A stretch of DNA of 64,000 nucleotides from Streptomyces ruber (lineage in GTDB: Bacteria > Actinomycetota > Actinomycetes > Streptomycetales > Streptomycetaceae): the NCBI RefSeq assembly GCF_014648075.1, contig NZ_BMQK01000003.1:558001-622000 (forward strand), read 5' to 3'. The translations under genes were made by a program, and so were the position numbers. The notes below the pieces were generated by a model. It saw only the letters and a list, made by a program, of their open reading frames with translations, ran no database searches and was not told where the DNA came from. How positions within the stretch are numbered: position 1 is the stretch's first letter; every line of letters starts with the position of its first letter. Below, one piece after another: positions 53,875 through 64,000 of the stretch.

Positions 53875-56800
53875 ATGCCAGGTTCCGCCGAGGTTGCCGT
53901 TACCGATGCCGACTCCGATTCCGAGCCACGATCCGGGCCCCGGGCCCGGCACCGGGGGACGGCACGCGCCTCCCACGTACTGCCGCTCACCGCGGCCCAA
54001 CGCGAGCTGTGGCTGGCCGAACAGCGCGCGTCCGGTACGGACGGGGCCTACCGGATCAGCGAGTGCCTGCGGATCGAGGGACCGATCGACGCGGCGCTGT
54101 TCGAGACGGCGCTGAGGAGGTTCGTCTCCGAGGCCGACACACTGCGCGTACGCATCACCGACACGCCGGACGGCCCGGTTCAGGTGGTGGACGCGGAGGT
54201 GGACTGGACCCCGGCGCTCGTCGACGTCAGCGGTGCCCCCGATCCCTCCGGCGCGGCGAGGGACTGGATGACGGCGGACATGGCCGACCCGATGGACCTG
54301 GCCCGCGGCCCCCTCTTCAGGTCCGCCCTCATCGCGCTGGGCACGGACCACTGGCTGTGGTACGCCAGCGGCCACCACATCGTCATGGACGGGTTCGGCT
54401 TCTCCCTGGTGGCGAGCCGGGTCGCGGAGATCTACACCCGCCTGGCCGCCGGCGAGCCGGTGGGAGCCACCTCGTCCGCGTCGCTGGCGGACGTGGTGAG
54501 GGCCGACCTCGACTACCGCACCTCGCCCGAGTACGCCGCCGACTCCGCGTACTGGACACGGGAGTTCGGCGATCCGCCGGAACCGGCCCCGCTGCCCTCC
54601 CGGCCCGACCTCCCGGCCGCCGGGGACGACACGGACAGCGGGTACCTGACCCCGCAGGCCGTGCGGACCAGCGGGGAACGTCCGCTCGCGCGCCCCGAGG
54701 CACTGCACAGGGCGGCCCGGCGGGCCGGAATGGCGCGCTCACGGTTCTTCCTCGCCGCGGCGGCCGCGTACGCGCACCGGCTGACGGGCGCGACCGAGGT
54801 GGTGATCGGACTGCCCGTCACCGGCCGCCCCCGGCGCGAACTCATGACCACCCCCGCCGCGCTCTCCAACATCCTGCCGCTCCGGCTCACCGTGCGCCCG
54901 GACATGCCGCTGGCCGAACTGCTGGACCGGACCGACCGCGTGGTGGCGCGGGCCGTGCGGCACCAGCGCTACCGCGGTGAGGACCTGGCCCGCGACCTCG
55001 GACTGCCCGGCGGCATCGCCCCCCGGTTCTCGCTCACCGTCAACGTCATGACGTTCGGCCGGCCCCTCGGCTTCGCCGGGGTGCCCTGCACCGTCTCCGG
55101 CGTCTCCGTCGGCGTGCCCGCCACCGTGTCGCTCGTGGTCTGGGACCGGCGCGAGGAGGACGGCCTGCGGCTGGAGGTACGGGCCGCCGCCGACCGGCAC
55201 ACCCGGGCGGACCTGGCCGACCACCAGCGGCGGCTGCTGCTCCTGCTCGACGCCATGACCGGCGCGGAACCCGACCGGCTTGTCGGCACGTTCGACCTGA
55301 CGACCGCCGAGGAGCGGCACGAACTGCTGGGCCGGTCCCGCGCCGCGCACACCCCGGCCGGACCCGCGCCGTCCGTGCCGGAGCTGTTCGCCGCGCAGGC
55401 GGAGGCCACCCCGGACACGGCCGCGGTGGTCACCGACGGCGAGTCGCTCACCTACCGCGAGCTCGACAGGCGGGCCGACCGCCTCGCCCACGCGCTCCGC
55501 GCGCGCGGCATCGGCCCGGAGGACATCGTCGCCGTGGCACTGCCCCGCGGGACGGACCTGGTCACCGCGCTGCTGGGAGTGCTCAAGGCCGGCGCCGCCT
55601 ACCTGCCCCTCGACCTCCAGCACCCCGCCCCGCGTCTGCGGGCGGTGCTCGCCGACGCGCACCCCGCCCTGCTGCTCACCCACTCCACCGCGGCCGTCCC
55701 CACCGGCCCGGACGTGACCCGCCGACTGCTGCTGGACGACCCGTCGTTCGCGCGGGAGCTCGCCCGCTGCCCGGACCGGGACCCGGCGCAGGCGGACCGG
55801 CGCGTACCGCCGCGCCCGGAACACCCCGCCTACGTCATCCACACCTCCGGCACCACCGGCACACCCAAGGGCATCGTCATGCCGGCCGGCGCGCTGGCCA
55901 ACCTGCTGCGCTGGCACCACGACGCCGTCGGCGGCGGGCCGGGCACCGGCGTCGCCCAGTTCACCGCCCCCGGATTCGACGTCTCCCTCCAGGAGACCCT
56001 CTCCGCGCTCTGCTCCGGCAAGACCCTCCACGTGCCCACCGAGGACCAGCGCCGCAGCGCCGAACTCCTCGCCCGCTGGCTGCACGAGCAGAAGGTCGAC
56101 GAACTGTACGCGCCCACCCTGGTCATCGCGGCACTCGCCGAGGCCGCCGGGGAGGCCGGACTGGACCTGCCCCGCCTGCGCACCGTCGCCCAGGCCGGCG
56201 AGGCCCTGCGCCTGGACGGGCCCCTGCGCGCGTTCCACCGCGCCGTCCCCGGGCGGCGCCTGCACAACCACTACGGTCCGGCCGAGACACACGTGGTCAC
56301 CGCCCACACGCTGCCGGACGGCCCGGACGACGTGCCCGCCGCACCGCCCATCGGCCGCCCCGTCGCGGGTGCCCGCCCGTACGTGCTCGACGCCGCCCTG
56401 CGACCGGTCCCGCCCGGCGTGCCCGGAGAGCTGTACGTCGCCGGTCCGGGCCTGGCCCGTGGCTATCTGCACCGGCCGGGCCCGACCGCCGAGCGGTTCG
56501 TGGCCTGCCCGTACGGCCCCGCGGGGGAGCGCATGTACCGCACCGGCGACCTGGTGCGGTGGGGACCCGGCGGTGAGCTGGAGTTCGTCGGGCGCGCCGA
56601 CCACCAGATCAAGATCCGCGGCCATCGGGTCGAACCCGGCGAGGTCGAGACCGTGCTGACGGGGCACCCCGAGGTGGCGCACGCCGCGGTCGTCGCCCAC
56701 ACCGACGAGACCGCCGGCCCCCGGCTGGTCGCCTACGCCGTGCCCGCGGCCGGGGCGCACCCGGTGCCGGACGACCTCCTGCACCACCTGCGCGACCTGC

Positions 56801-59800
56801 TGCCCGCCTTCATGGTGCCCTCGGCCCTCGTCCTGCTGGACGCGCTGCCGCTGACCGTCAACGGCAAACTGGACCGCGGCGCGCTGCCCGTGCCGCCCCC
56901 GGGAGCGGCACCGGGCGGCCGGGACCCGCGCACGCCCCGCGAGCAGGTCCTGTGCCAGCTCTTCGCGCAGGTGCTCGGCCTCGCCCGGGTGGGCGCCGAC
57001 GACTCCTTCTTCGACCTGGGCGGACACTCCCTGCTCGCCTCCCGCCTCATCTCCCGCATCCGTACCGTCCTGGGCGTCGAGGTCGAGCTGCGCACCCTGT
57101 TCGAGGCGCCGACGGCGGCCGGTCTGGCCACCCGGCTCGACACGGCCGGGCAGGCCCGTCCGGCGCTGCTCCCCGAGGCCCGGCCGGACGTCGTACCGCT
57201 CTCCTCCGCCCAGCGCCGCCTGTGGTTCCTGCACCGTCTGTACGGCCCGAACGCCACCTACAACATGCCGCTCGCCCTGCGGCTGTCCGGGGAACTGGAC
57301 CGCGCCGCCCTGCGGGCCGCCCTGGCCGACCTCGTGACCCGGCACGAGATCCTCCGCACCGTGCACCCCGAGCACGACGGAGTGCCGTGCCAGCGGATCC
57401 TCGCACCGTCCGACGCGGAGCCGGACCTGCCGGTCACGGAGACGGACACGGAGGGACTGCCGGACGCCCTGGCCGGGGCGGCACGGCACGCCTTCGACCT
57501 GACCGCCGAACCGCCGGTGCGCGCACGGCTGTTCGCCCTGGCCCCGGACGAGCACGTGCTGCTGCTCGTCGTCCACCACATCGCGGGTGACGGCTGGTCG
57601 ATGCGGCCCCTGGCCGACGACCTGGGCACCGCCTACACGGCGCGCCTCGCGGGCCGGGAACCGGACTGGCGGCCCCTGCCGGTGCAGTACGCCGACCACA
57701 CCCTGTGGCAGCACCGTCTCCTCGGGGACCCCGCCGACCCGGACAGTGTGTTCGCCGCGCAGTCCCGCCACTGGACCGGTGCCCTCGACGGCCTGCCCGA
57801 GCACCTTCCCCTGCCGTTCGACCGGCCGCGGCCCGCGAGGGCGTCCTTCCGCGGCGGCACGGTGGACCTCGCGCTGGACGCCGGGCTGCACACCGCCCTG
57901 ACCGGGCTCGCCCACCGATACGGGGTGAGCCTGCACATGGTCCTCCACGCCGGGCTGGCCGCCCTGTTCACCCGGCTGGGCGCGGGCACGGACATCCCGA
58001 TCGGCACCCCGGTCGCCGGCCGCACCGACGAGGCCATGGACGACCTGATCGGGCTGTTCGTCAACACCCTGGTCCTGCGCACCGACACCGGCGGCGACCC
58101 CACCTTCGCCGAACTCCTCGGCCGGGTGCGCGAGACCACCCTCAACGCGCACGCCCACCAGGACCTGCCCTTCGAGCACCTCGTCGAACAGCTCAACCCC
58201 ACCCGCTCCCTCGCCCACCACCCCCTGTTCCAGACCATGCTCGTGCTGCAGAACACCCCCGCCGGGCGGTTCGCCCTCCCCGGCCTGCGGGTCGACGCCG
58301 CGCCGGTGCGCACCGGCACCGCACGTATGGACCTGATGCTCAGCCTGACCGAGGGACACACGGCCACCGGGCAGCCGACCGGGCTCACCGGCGACGTCGA
58401 GTACGCGGCCGACCTGTTCGACCGCGGCACGGTCGAGGCGATCACCGAGCGCTGGGTGCGGCTGCTGCGGGCGGTGGCCGCCGACCCGGACCGGCGCATC
58501 GGCCGCGTCGACATCCTCTCGGCCGCCGAGCGACGCCGTCTGCTGCCCACGGAGGACGCGGGGACCGCGGCTCCGAGGACCCCGGAGACGCCGGAGACGC
58601 CGGGGATCTCGGTCGCCGGGCTGTTCGCGGCACGGGTGCGGGCCGTCCCGGACGCGGCCGCGGTGGTCTGCGGCGACGCCACGCTCACCTACCGGGAGCT
58701 CGGCACCCGGGTGCACCGCCTCGCGCGCCTGCTCCGTTCCCGGGGGATCGGCGCCGAGAGCGTCGTCGCCCTGGCCCTGCCCCGCTCCGCCGGGACGGTC
58801 GTCGCCCTCCTGGCGGTGCTCGAGGCCGGCGCCGCCTACCTGCCCGTCGACCCGCGCCACCCCGCCGCGCGGATCCGGCACATGCTCGACGACGCCCGGC
58901 CCGCCCTGGTCCTCACCGACAGGGCGACCGGCCGCGCGCTCCCCGCCCTCACGGACCTGCCGTACCTGCTGCTCGACGACGCCGGGACGGCGGAGGAGCC
59001 CGCGGCCCTCCCGCGGACCGCTCCCGGCGGTCCCCGCCCCGCCCCGCCGCACCCGCCGCACCCGTCCGGCACCGCCTACCTGCTGTACACCTCCGGCTCC
59101 ACCGGCAGCCCCAAGTGCGTGCTGGGTACGCACGGGAGCCTCGTCAACTGGCTGCTGTGGTACGGCAGGACCTACCCGTGCCGTACCGGCGAACCCGTCC
59201 TGGCCAAGACCACCCTCACCTTCATCGACGGCACCACCGAACTGCTCGGCGCCCTGGTCCACGGCGCGACGGTCGTCCTCGCCGACAACGACCAGGCCAC
59301 CAGCCCCGCCGCCCTGGCCGACCTGATCTCCCGGCACCGCTGCCGCCGCGTCATCCTGGTGCCCAGCCTGCTGCGCGCCCTGCTCGACCTGGACGCCACC
59401 GGCCTGCTCGCTCCCTGCACACTGTGGATGACCAGCGGCGAACCCCTGCCCGTCGAGCTGTCCGTGCGGTTCGCGCGGGCCCTGCCGGACGCGCGGCTGG
59501 TCAATCTCTACGGCGCCTCCGAGTCCGGCGGCGACCTCCTGCACGGCCTGTGCCGGGGCCCCGACGTCCCCGTCGGGCGCCCGCTGCGCAACGCCCGCGC
59601 GTACGTCCTCGACGCCGCCCTGCAGCCGGTCCCGCCCGGCGTGACCGGTGAGCTGTACGCCGCCGGGGCGGGCCTGACACGGGGTTACCTGAGGCGGCCC
59701 GGAGCGACCGCCGAGCGGTTCGTGGCCTGCCCGTACGGCCCGCCCGGGGAGCGCATGTACCGCACGGGCGACCTCGCCCGGTGGCGTCCCGACGGCCTGC

Positions 59801-61176
59801 TGGAGCACCTGGGCCGGACCGACCACCAGATCAAGATCCGCGGTCACCGGGTCGAACCCGCCGAGATCGAGAGCACGCTCACCGGCTGCCCCGGTGTGGC
59901 GCAGGCCGTGGTGACCGGCCGGCCGGCGGGGGACGGTGACGTCCGGCTCGTCGCCCATCTGGTGCCGGCCGCCGGTGTGGCCGTGCGCGTCACGGAGGTC
60001 CGGGCGCACGCCCGGCGGCACCTGCCCCCGTACATGGTCCCGGCGGCCTTCCTGCTCCTCGACGCGCTGCCGCTGACCCCCAACGGGAAACTCGACCGCG
60101 CGGCGCTGCCCGAGCCCGCGGCCGGGCACGGGGCGGGCGACGGCCGGTCGCCCTTCACGCCCCGGGAACGGCTGCTGGCCGAACTGTTCGCCGAGGTCCT
60201 GGGCATCCCGTCGGTCGGCGCCGACGACTCGTTCTTCGACCTGGGCGGGCACTCCCTGCTCGTGCCGCGTCTCACCCGCCGCATCCGCGCGCTGCTCGGC
60301 ACCGAGGTCGGACTGCGCACCCTCTTCGAGGCCCCCACTCCCGCGGCCCTGGCCGAGTACCTGGAGGGCGGCCGTCCGGAGCGCGCCCTGGACGTGGTGC
60401 TGACCCTGCGGCCCACCGGGACCCGGCCCCCGCTGTGGTGCCTGCACCCCGTCGGGGGGATCGGCTGGTCCTACACCGGACTCCTGCGCCATCTCGGCCC
60501 GGACCAGCCGGTGTACGCCCTTCAGGCCCGTGGGCTGGACGGCCGCGAGCCCCTGCCCGCCTCGGTCGAGGAGATGGCGGCCGACTACGTCGGGCAGATC
60601 CGCGCGGTGCAGCCGACCGGGCCGTACCACCTGCTCGGCTGGTCCGCCGGTGGTCTGATCGCGCACGCGGTCGCCACCGAACTGGCGGCGCAGGGGGAGC
60701 GCACGGCGCTGCTGGCCGCACTCAACTCCTACCCCTCACGCCGGAAACCGCTCGATCCGCCGGACGCCCTGCCCGACGTGCGCAAGGTGCTGGCCTACCT
60801 GCTCGACGTCACCGTGGACGAGCTCCCCGCCGGCCCGGTGACGTACGAACGGGCCGTCGAGATCCTGCACGAGCACGGACACGCCGTCGTCGGCCTGCAG
60901 CCGCGCCAGCTCGAGACCATCGTGGCCGTCATGGCCAACACCGCCCGGCTGACCGGCGCGTTCACACCGAAGGTCTTCGACGGGGACCTGCTGCTGTTCA
61001 CCGCCACCGTCGACCGCGACCCGGACACCACCGACCCCGCCGCCTGGAACCCGTACGTCACCGGGCCGGTCGAGGTCCATGACATCGCCGTCCGGCACGA
61101 GCGGATGGCCCACCCCGAGGCGCTCGCCCGGATCGGCCCCGTCCTCGCGGCCCGACTGGGAGCACCCGGCACCTGA
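53875..61176 (+). CDS. Bimodular nonribosomal peptide synthetase, C-A-PCP-C-A-PCP-TE
   Basis: 2433 residues from the ATG at 53875, eight bases after GGAGG. C1 (about 35-465; H167-H168 in GHHIVMDG) stands first and so is probably an acyl-loading starter C domain. A1 (about 500-1005) has code residues D-V-Q-L-A-A-H-V-V-K, nearest the proline code. PCP1 carries S1052. C2 (about 1105-1530; H1234-H1235 in [10 protein letters not shown]) is LCL-like. A2 (about 1575-2075) has I-D-T-I-M-S-L-G-D-K; Asp is at 236, not 235, as in beta-alanine-type codes. PCP2 carries S2127. TE (about 2180-2430) has S2257 in GWSAGG. No epimerase or methyltransferase. The expected product is an N-acyl dipeptide released by the TE. 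Codes are from manual alignment. Confidence 0.95.
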   Translation: MPGSAEVAVTDADSDSEPRSGPRARHRGTARASHVLPLTAAQRELWLAEQRASGTDGAYRISECLRIEGPIDAALFETALRRFVSEADTLRVRITDTPDGPVQVVDAEVDWTPALVDVSGAPDPSGAARDWMTADMADPMDLARGPLFRSALIALGTDHWLWYASGHHIVMDGFGFSLVASRVAEIYTRLAAGEPVGATSSASLADVVRADLDYRTSPEYAADSAYWTREFGDPPEPAPLPSRPDLPAAGDDTDSGYLTPQAVRTSGERPLARPEALHRAARRAGMARSRFFLAAAAAYAHRLTGATEVVIGLPVTGRPRRELMTTPAALSNILPLRLTVRPDMPLAELLDRTDRVVARAVRHQRYRGEDLARDLGLPGGIAPRFSLTVNVMTFGRPLGFAGVPCTVSGVSVGVPATVSLVVWDRREEDGLRLEVRAAADRHTRADLADHQRRLLLLLDAMTGAEPDRLVGTFDLTTAEERHELLGRSRAAHTPAGPAPSVPELFAAQAEATPDTAAVVTDGESLTYRELDRRADRLAHALRARGIGPEDIVAVALPRGTDLVTALLGVLKAGAAYLPLDLQHPAPRLRAVLADAHPALLLTHSTAAVPTGPDVTRRLLLDDPSFARELARCPDRDPAQADRRVPPRPEHPAYVIHTSGTTGTPKGIVMPAGALANLLRWHHDAVGGGPGTGVAQFTAPGFDVSLQETLSALCSGKTLHVPTEDQRRSAELLARWLHEQKVDELYAPTLVIAALAEAAGEAGLDLPRLRTVAQAGEALRLDGPLRAFHRAVPGRRLHNHYGPAETHVVTAHTLPDGPDDVPAAPPIGRPVAGARPYVLDAALRPVPPGVPGELYVAGPGLARGYLHRPGPTAERFVACPYGPAGERMYRTGDLVRWGPGGELEFVGRADHQIKIRGHRVEPGEVETVLTGHPEVAHAAVVAHTDETAGPRLVAYAVPAAGAHPVPDDLLHHLRDLLPAFMVPSALVLLDALPLTVNGKLDRGALPVPPPGAAPGGRDPRTPREQVLCQLFAQVLGLARVGADDSFFDLGGHSLLASRLISRIRTVLGVEVELRTLFEAPTAAGLATRLDTAGQARPALLPEARPDVVPLSSAQRRLWFLHRLYGPNATYNMPLALRLSGELDRAALRAALADLVTRHEILRTVHPEHDGVPCQRILAPSDAEPDLPVTETDTEGLPDALAGAARHAFDLTAEPPVRARLFALAPDEHVLLLVVHHIAGDGWSMRPLADDLGTAYTARLAGREPDWRPLPVQYADHTLWQHRLLGDPADPDSVFAAQSRHWTGALDGLPEHLPLPFDRPRPARASFRGGTVDLALDAGLHTALTGLAHRYGVSLHMVLHAGLAALFTRLGAGTDIPIGTPVAGRTDEAMDDLIGLFVNTLVLRTDTGGDPTFAELLGRVRETTLNAHAHQDLPFEHLVEQLNPTRSLAHHPLFQTMLVLQNTPAGRFALPGLRVDAAPVRTGTARMDLMLSLTEGHTATGQPTGLTGDVEYAADLFDRGTVEAITERWVRLLRAVAADPDRRIGRVDILSAAERRRLLPTEDAGTAAPRTPETPETPGISVAGLFAARVRAVPDAAAVVCGDATLTYRELGTRVHRLARLLRSRGIGAESVVALALPRSAGTVVALLAVLEAGAAYLPVDPRHPAARIRHMLDDARPALVLTDRATGRALPALTDLPYLLLDDAGTAEEPAALPRTAPGGPRPAPPHPPHPSGTAYLLYTSGSTGSPKCVLGTHGSLVNWLLWYGRTYPCRTGEPVLAKTTLTFIDGTTELLGALVHGATVVLADNDQATSPAALADLISRHRCRRVILVPSLLRALLDLDATGLLAPCTLWMTSGEPLPVELSVRFARALPDARLVNLYGASESGGDLLHGLCRGPDVPVGRPLRNARAYVLDAALQPVPPGVTGELYAAGAGLTRGYLRRPGATAERFVACPYGPPGERMYRTGDLARWRPDGLLEHLGRTDHQIKIRGHRVEPAEIESTLTGCPGVAQAVVTGRPAGDGDVRLVAHLVPAAGVAVRVTEVRAHARRHLPPYMVPAAFLLLDALPLTPNGKLDRAALPEPAAGHGAGDGRSPFTPRERLLAELFAEVLGIPSVGADDSFFDLGGHSLLVPRLTRRIRALLGTEVGLRTLFEAPTPAALAEYLEGGRPERALDVVLTLRPTGTRPPLWCLHPVGGIGWSYTGLLRHLGPDQPVYALQARGLDGREPLPASVEEMAADYVGQIRAVQPTGPYHLLGWSAGGLIAHAVATELAAQGERTALLAALNSYPSRRKPLDPPDALPDVRKVLAYLLDVTVDELPAGPVTYERAVEILHEHGHAVVGLQPRQLETIVAVMANTARLTGAFTPKVFDGDLLLFTATVDRDPDTTDPAAWNPYVTGPVEVHDIAVRHERMAHPEALARIGPVLAARLGAPGT

Positions 61177-61179
61177 ACC

Positions 61180-61231
61180 GGCCATCGGCCATCGGCCAAC
61201 GGCAGGCCATCGGCCAACGGCAGGCCATCGG
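61180..61231. repeat. 18-bp tandem repeat between NRPS and MbtH genes
   Basis: GGCCATCGGCCAACGGCA occurs exactly twice (61187-61204, 61205-61222), preceded by a 7-base and followed by a 9-base partial copy, then decayed copies to about 61262. It fills the 102 bases between the NRPS stop and MbtH start. Confidence 0.9.
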
Positions 61232-61278
61232 TCATTGGCCACCGACCATCGGTACGGCAATCGGCAAGGAAGGCTGAC

Positions 61279-61509
61279 ATGACCCACTTGACCAACCCCT
61301 TCGAGGCCGACGACGCGGCCTACGTCGTGCTCGTGAACGCCGAGGGACAGTACTCGCTGTGGCCGGCGGCGACCGACGTACCCGGAGGCTGGACCGTCGA
61401 CCACCCCCGGGACAGCCGCCGGGCATGTCTGGAACACGTCGAGCGCACCTGGACCGACATGCGCCCCGCCAGTCTGGTCCGCGCCATGGAGGGCGACCGC
61501 ACGACCTGA
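61279..61509 (+). CDS. MbtH-like protein
   Basis: 76 residues with the invariant MbtH marks: NPFEADD, VVLVNAEGQYSLWPA, VPGGWTVDHP and ERTWTDMRP. Such proteins bind adenylation domains and make them soluble or active. AAGGAAGG precedes the ATG at 61279. It is the second gene after the NRPS on the same strand and is its evident partner. Confidence 0.96.
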   Translation: MTHLTNPFEADDAAYVVLVNAEGQYSLWPAATDVPGGWTVDHPRDSRRACLEHVERTWTDMRPASLVRAMEGDRTT

Positions 61510-61560
61510 CCGGGCCGGGCGGACGACAGCCGGTCCAGGCCCCGATGCGCGGATGCGGAT

Positions 61561-61857
61561 CTACAGGATGCCGAGAATGCCGAGGCCCAGCAGACCACCG
61601 CGGCCCAGACCCGCGCCGTTGCCCCCGTTCCCGTAGCCGTTGCCTCCGTAGCCGTAGTCGTAGCCGTTGCCGTTTCCGTGGCCCGGCCGGTTGCCGTGGC
61701 CGGAGCCGTGACTGTAGTCGTAGCCGTGGCTGTCCAGATGCTGGTGGACGGTTTCGGGGCCGCCGAAGGGATCGGGGCCGGCGGCGGCCGGACCGGCACC
61801 GGCGAGCAGCACGCCCGCGGTCAGGACGGTGGCGCTCAGGAAGACGCGCATACGCAT
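61561..61857 (-). CDS. Small Gly/His/Asn-rich secreted protein
   Basis: 98 residues from the ATG at 61857, seven bases after GAGGAG (an ATG 15 bases upstream lies in the ribosome site itself). Signal peptide about 1-27 (hydrophobic, then AAAGPDP). The mature part is low-complexity: HGYDYSHGSGHGNRPGHGNG, then Gly-Asn-Tyr repeats, ending in a hydrophobic GLLGLGILGIL. The His/Gly content could bind metals; no family is recognised. It is convergent with MbtH, 51 bases away, and unlikely to belong to the NRPS pathway. Confidence 0.7.
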   Translation of the reverse strand: MRMRVFLSATVLTAGVLLAGAGPAAAGPDPFGGPETVHQHLDSHGYDYSHGSGHGNRPGHGNGNGYDYGYGGNGYGNGGNGAGLGRGGLLGLGILGIL

Positions 61858-61894
61858 CAGGTCACTCCTCATGTGTTACGTGGCCCTGTGTGGG

Positions 61895-61917
61895 CGGGCC
61901 CGGAAGGACCGGGCCCG
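61895..61917 (-). terminator. Hairpin downstream of the citrate-transporter relic
   Basis: Perfect 9-base arms CGGGCCCGG and CCGGGCCCG (61895-61903, 61909-61917) with a 5-base loop, in the 200-base gap between the CitMHS pseudogene stop (62058) and the Gly-rich protein start. Confidence 0.6.
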
Positions 61918-62057
61918 TACACATGGCCATAACCGGGCGGACGCAGACGCACGCGGGATGTCCCCTGTGCGGAGGGCCGACGTCACACGGGTGGAGCAGG
62001 ACGGCCTGTGCGGTGGGTGAGCCAGGGGCCATTGGTAGGGGTGTGACGGCAGTGAGA

Positions 62058-63187
62058 TCAGGTGACGGTGATGGCACCGGTGAGGACGGCGAAGGCGATG
62101 TAGGCGAGGGAGACGGGGACGCCCCGGCGCAGTGCGTGCTTCTGGAAGTCGCCGAGTTCCGCCTTGACCAGGCCGAGCAGGACCCACAGGGGCGCGCTGG
62201 TGGGGCCCGTCATGGGGAGTATCTGGCCGATGGCGCCGGCGCGGGCCATCTCGTTGGCGTCGATGCCGTAGTGGGCGGCGGACTCGGCGAGGACGGGGAC
62301 GACGCCGAACCAGTAGCCGTCGTTGGACATGAAGAAGCCGAGCGGCAGGGCGAGGACGGCGGTGAACAGCGGGATGAGGTCGCCCATCGGGTCGGGCACG
62401 ACGGCGAGGGCGGCGTCCGCCATCGCCTTGATCATGCCGGAGTCGGTCATGATGCCGGTGAACACACCGGCGGCCAGGACGAGGATCATCACGGGGACGG
62501 CGTTGGCGGCCTGCCGCTTGATGAGCTCCTGCTGGTCCTCGATGGCGCGGATGTTGACGAGCAGGGCGATCACGAAGGCGATCATGAACAGCACCAGGAG
62601 GTCGGCGGCCTCCAGGACGAGCAGTGCCATCAGCAGCACGGTGAGACCGGCGTTGAACCACAGCCGCCAGTCGGCCCTGACCGGTTCGAAGGCCTCGCCG
62701 GAGGCGATCTCCAGCTGGTAGGCGGCGAGGGTCTCGCCGTCGAGCTCGCGCCGTTCACGCAGGCCGAGCCAGTAGGCGACGGCGATGATGGCCACATGGC
62801 GGCGATGGTCGCGATGATCCGGGGGTTCATGCCCAGCCGGCGGTAGACGGGCAGGAACGCGGAGCAGACGATCATGTAGCTGGTGGTGCCGTCGCCGTCG
62901 AGCGCGACGAGCAGGGCCAGCACGGCGGTGCCGACGCAGATGCGGACCGGGTCGCCCTTGGAGGCGCGGACGATGGCCTGGACGACGGGTGCGAAGAGCT
63001 TGCACTCCATCAGGCCGAAGTGGAGGACGGCGAACAGCAGCAGCGCCGCGGTGGGCGCGACGGTGTCCAGACCGCTCATCACCATGTCGCCGAGCTCGGT
63101 GCCCCGGCCGGCGACGAGGGCGGCGGCGATCGGTGTGAGCATGATGGCGGTGAACGCGGAGAGGTACTCCCGCATCACGAGCAGCAT
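62058..63187 (-). pseudogene. CitMHS-family (metal-citrate/H+ symporter) transporter, broken by internal deletion
   Basis: The first part (63187 to about 62795) reads a CitMHS N-terminus: LTPIAAALVAGRGTELGDMV, then LDGDGTTSYMIVCSAFLPVY and LGMNPRIIATIAAM. There it jumps frame, and the second part continues as VAIIAVAYWLGLRERRELDG and on to the normal C-terminus (FFMSNDGYWFGVVPVLAE...) ending at 62058. The segment that should link them, with the ANGVMNxxPWGG-type re-entrant motif, is missing, so about 100 bases were lost out of frame near 62795. Both halves are otherwise clean, so the event looks recent. A GAGG site precedes the ATG at 63187. Confidence 0.75.
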
Positions 63188-63247
63188 GAAGCTGCCTCAC
63201 GGAACCGGACCGCCCCGTACGCCGCACCCAGCCGCGCTGGATCATCG

Positions 63248-63319
63248 CCCCGCCGCCCCGCCGCCCCGCCGCCCCGCCGCCCCGCCGCCCCGCCGCCCCG
63301 CCGCCCCGCCGCCCCGCCG
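63248..63319. repeat. Nine exact copies of CCCCGCCG
   Basis: A perfect 8-bp x 9 array (72 bases) 61 bases upstream of the CitMHS relic and 114 bases before the EamA-type gene. It is all G/C and therefore also a possible sequencing or replication-slippage site. Confidence 0.95.
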
Positions 63320-63432
63320 ACATCGTGACCGTCCTGACCCGTCGCCTACCGACCCGTCGCGTACTGCCGGGGCCCTGCGGTGCGACCGGTCGTCGGCGCG
63401 CGCTCCGGAGCGGACGGCGGGAGGATCGGTGG

Positions 63433-64000
63433 ATGGGTGTTCTGCTGCCGGTGCTCTTCGCCTTCGTCGCCGCGTTCAGCAACGCGCTGGCCACCGTGCT
63501 CCAGCGGCGGGCCGCGCTGAGTGTGCCGCAGACCCGGGGGTTCCGCCCGGGGCTGGTCCTCGATCTCGTGCGGCGGCCGGTCTGGGTCGGCGGCATGCTG
63601 GCCGTCGTCGTCGCCGGGGCGGGCCAGGCGGCGGCCCTGGCGACCGGGCCGCTGTCGCTGGTCCAGCCGCTGTTCGTCCTCGAACTCCCGCTAGCGTTGC
63701 TGCTGGCCTCGCTGATGACCGGACGGGGGCTGCCCGGGGTGCTGTGGGCGGCCGTGGCCGCGGTGGTCGCCGGGCTCGGCCTGGCGCTGGCGTCGGCCGC
63801 ACCGGGCGGCGGCGGCACGCAGGTGTCCTTCGCCCGCTGGGTCCCCGCGCTGGCCGTCTGCGTGGCGACGGTCCTGCTGCTGGCCGGAGCCGGACTGAAG
63901 CGGCCCGACGGCAAGGCCCGCGCCGGCTTCCTCGGCGCGGCCACCGCGGTCTGCTACGCGCTGACGGCCGCCCTGATGAAGGACGCCATGCGGTTCCTGG
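63433..64000 (+). CDS. DMT-superfamily (EamA-like) transporter, N-terminal part only
   Basis: An open frame from the ATG at 63433 (GGGAGG upstream) to the window edge gives 189 residues with about six hydrophobic segments. The opening LPVLFAFVAAFSNALATVLQ with a following RRAAL, and the GPLSLVQPLFVLELPLALLL segment, match the DMT/NIPA-EamA-like permeases common in Streptomyces. The C-terminal half lies outside the window. Substrate unknown. Confidence 0.82.
   Translation, partial: MGVLLPVLFAFVAAFSNALATVLQRRAALSVPQTRGFRPGLVLDLVRRPVWVGGMLAVVVAGAGQAAALATGPLSLVQPLFVLELPLALLLASLMTGRGLPGVLWAAVAAVVAGLGLALASAAPGGGGTQVSFARWVPALAVCVATVLLLAGAGLKRPDGKARAGFLGAATAVCYALTAALMKDAMRFL

Noticed and set aside
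54739..60666. Long minus-strand open frame opposite the NRPS
   Set aside because: Same shadow effect; no recognisable domains, and the plus strand carries all NRPS motifs in order.

Overview
The window is chromosomal DNA from a Streptomyces-type actinomycete. It has very high GC with G/C third positions, many GTG starts, Tat/lipoprotein and secreted carbohydrate enzymes, MbtH/NRPS and type I PKS genes, and regulators typical of the genus. No rRNA, tRNA, CRISPR array, transposase, integrase or replication origin was recognised. The mix of catabolic islands, decayed genes and biosynthetic genes looks like accessory (arm-like) chromosome.

Region 1 (1-14200) is a patchwork of small units: the start of a secreted thermolysin-type protease, a secreted serine hydrolase, a histidine phosphatase, an alpha/beta hydrolase, an ascorbate-type PTS operon (IIA-IIB fusion plus IIC), a DUF418 membrane protein, polyphosphate kinase 2, an ArsR regulator divergent from an Old Yellow Enzyme, an isopenicillin N epimerase-like PLP enzyme and a Gfo/Idh/MocA oxidoreductase. 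TetR and MarR regulator remnants lie between them.

Region 2 (14200-19200) is a small catabolic locus: a GntR/FCD regulator, a decayed butanediol-dehydrogenase-like gene, a nitrilase-superfamily amidohydrolase, an MHS-type importer and a DUF2848 protein. A near-identical 19-bp motif stands before the regulator gene and between the importer and DUF2848 genes, which suggests one regulon. Five exact 17-bp tandem units separate the hydrolase gene from the importer gene.

Region 3 (19200-33700) is a tight operon divergent from a GntR/UTRA regulator: FAD/NAD(P) protein, C45 acyltransferase/peptidase, peptide-type ABC transporter (SBP, two permeases, fused double ATPase), M24 creatinase/prolidase-like protein, a fused two-domain CMD/AhpD protein and a DMSO-reductase-family molybdoenzyme. 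Several starts overlap the previous stop. The set reads as import and dismantling of an amide- or peptide-like compound of unknown identity.

Region 4 (33700-47800) has an ArsR-CDF metal operon, a decayed MerR gene, a single-module reducing type I PKS (KS-AT-DH-ER-KR-ACP) with a geranylgeranyl-reductase-like flavoprotein, then a polysaccharide-degradation group (AA10 LPMO with a DasR-like site, GH19 chitinase, GH16 glucanase), a lipoate ligase and a small exported protein.

Region 5 (47800-61510) is the most distinctive locus. A diiron acyl-ACP desaturase, stand-alone ACP and KAS II form one operon; next come an MMPL transporter with a long C-terminal extension and, divergently, a bimodular NRPS (C-A-PCP-C-A-PCP-TE) with MbtH. 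The first A-domain code resembles proline. The second lacks the usual Asp235 and resembles beta-alanine codes. The simplest reading is a machine that makes an unsaturated N-acyl-prolyl-beta-amino acid and exports it.

Region 6 (61510-64000) has a small Gly-rich secreted protein, a citrate-transporter pseudogene with an internal deletion, a 9-copy 8-bp repeat and the start of an EamA-type transporter.
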